NCBI GenBank assembly: GCA_903837815.1
Contig: CAILWD010000703.1
Coordinates: 1-5,775, forward strand
DNA length: 5,775 bases
Origin: an uncultured Chloroflexota bacterium
GTDB taxonomy: Bacteria; Chloroflexota; Anaerolineae; Anaerolineales; Villigracilaceae
Direction: 5' to 3'
The notes beneath the pieces are model-generated. The model was not told the DNA's origin. It made no database searches and was given only the letters and a program-made list of their open reading frames with translations. Below, one piece after another: positions 5,750-5,775 of this stretch (positions are counted from its first letter, which is position 1; each line of letters begins with the position of its first letter). Made by a program: the position numbers and the translations under genes.

Positions 5750-5775
5750 GATGCCATCCTATTCATAACGTTCCA
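5746..5775 (-). other. Upstream junction of nuoF: Shine-Dalgarno and possible end of a preceding gene
   Basis: AGGA at 5757-5760 precedes the nuoF ATG by seven bases. Of the three minus-strand frames entering from the right edge, one stays open until a TGA overlapping the nuoF start (ATGA, 5746-5749), and another ends with TAG at 5759-5761. Either would fit a closely spaced upstream operon gene such as a NuoE/HndA-type subunit. Only 26 bases are available, so the identity of that gene is not supported by sequence. Confidence 0.35.

Noticed and set aside
1..5775. tRNA, rRNA, riboswitch or phage/plasmid features
   Set aside because: Intergenic gaps are all under 180 bp and contain only the hairpins and repeats listed. 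No cloverleaf or conserved RNA motif was recognised by eye, though small RNAs cannot be excluded without a covariance-model search.

Overview
The window is ordinary chromosomal bacterial sequence of moderately high GC. All four recognisable genes lie on the minus strand, so transcription runs from high to low coordinates. The best guess for the host is an anaerobic or facultative member of the Chloroflexota (Anaerolineae type). The reasons are the HndC/HydB-like NuoF, the lipoprotein with a Pro/Thr-rich linker after the lipobox cysteine, and the codon and GC style. This is inference; there is no rRNA or other marker to settle it.

In order of transcription: (1) 5749-4091 encodes a NuoF/HndC/HydB-type NADH-oxidising flavoprotein that probably continues an operon entering from the right edge. 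It is followed by two hairpins, the second with a T-run typical of an intrinsic terminator. (2) 3913-2984 encodes a 309-residue protein with a clear C-terminal GNAT acetyltransferase domain and a probable degenerate N-terminal GNAT half. It is bracketed by two identical 18-bp sequences in the same orientation, each joined to a GC-rich hairpin. (3) 2814-1465 encodes a family 1 extracellular solute-binding lipoprotein with a strong Shine-Dalgarno and an extended -10 promoter candidate. (4) 1367 to the left edge is a 455-codon open frame, running off the window, for a membrane sensor: TM, extracytoplasmic sensor domain, TM, HAMP, PAS. Its output domain is beyond the edge.

The last two genes are 97 bp apart with no convincing terminator between them and probably form one unit, in which a sugar-type binding protein is paired with a transmembrane sensor rather than with permeases. 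The NuoF, GNAT and binding-protein/sensor parts look like three separate transcription units divided by hairpins; no metabolic link between them is evident.

No RNA genes, CRISPR arrays, transposases or phage genes were seen. The most unusual points are the cysteine-free thioredoxin-like domain and clipped C-terminus of NuoF, and the repeat-plus-hairpin modules around the GNAT gene. I did not find a clear new multi-gene system.
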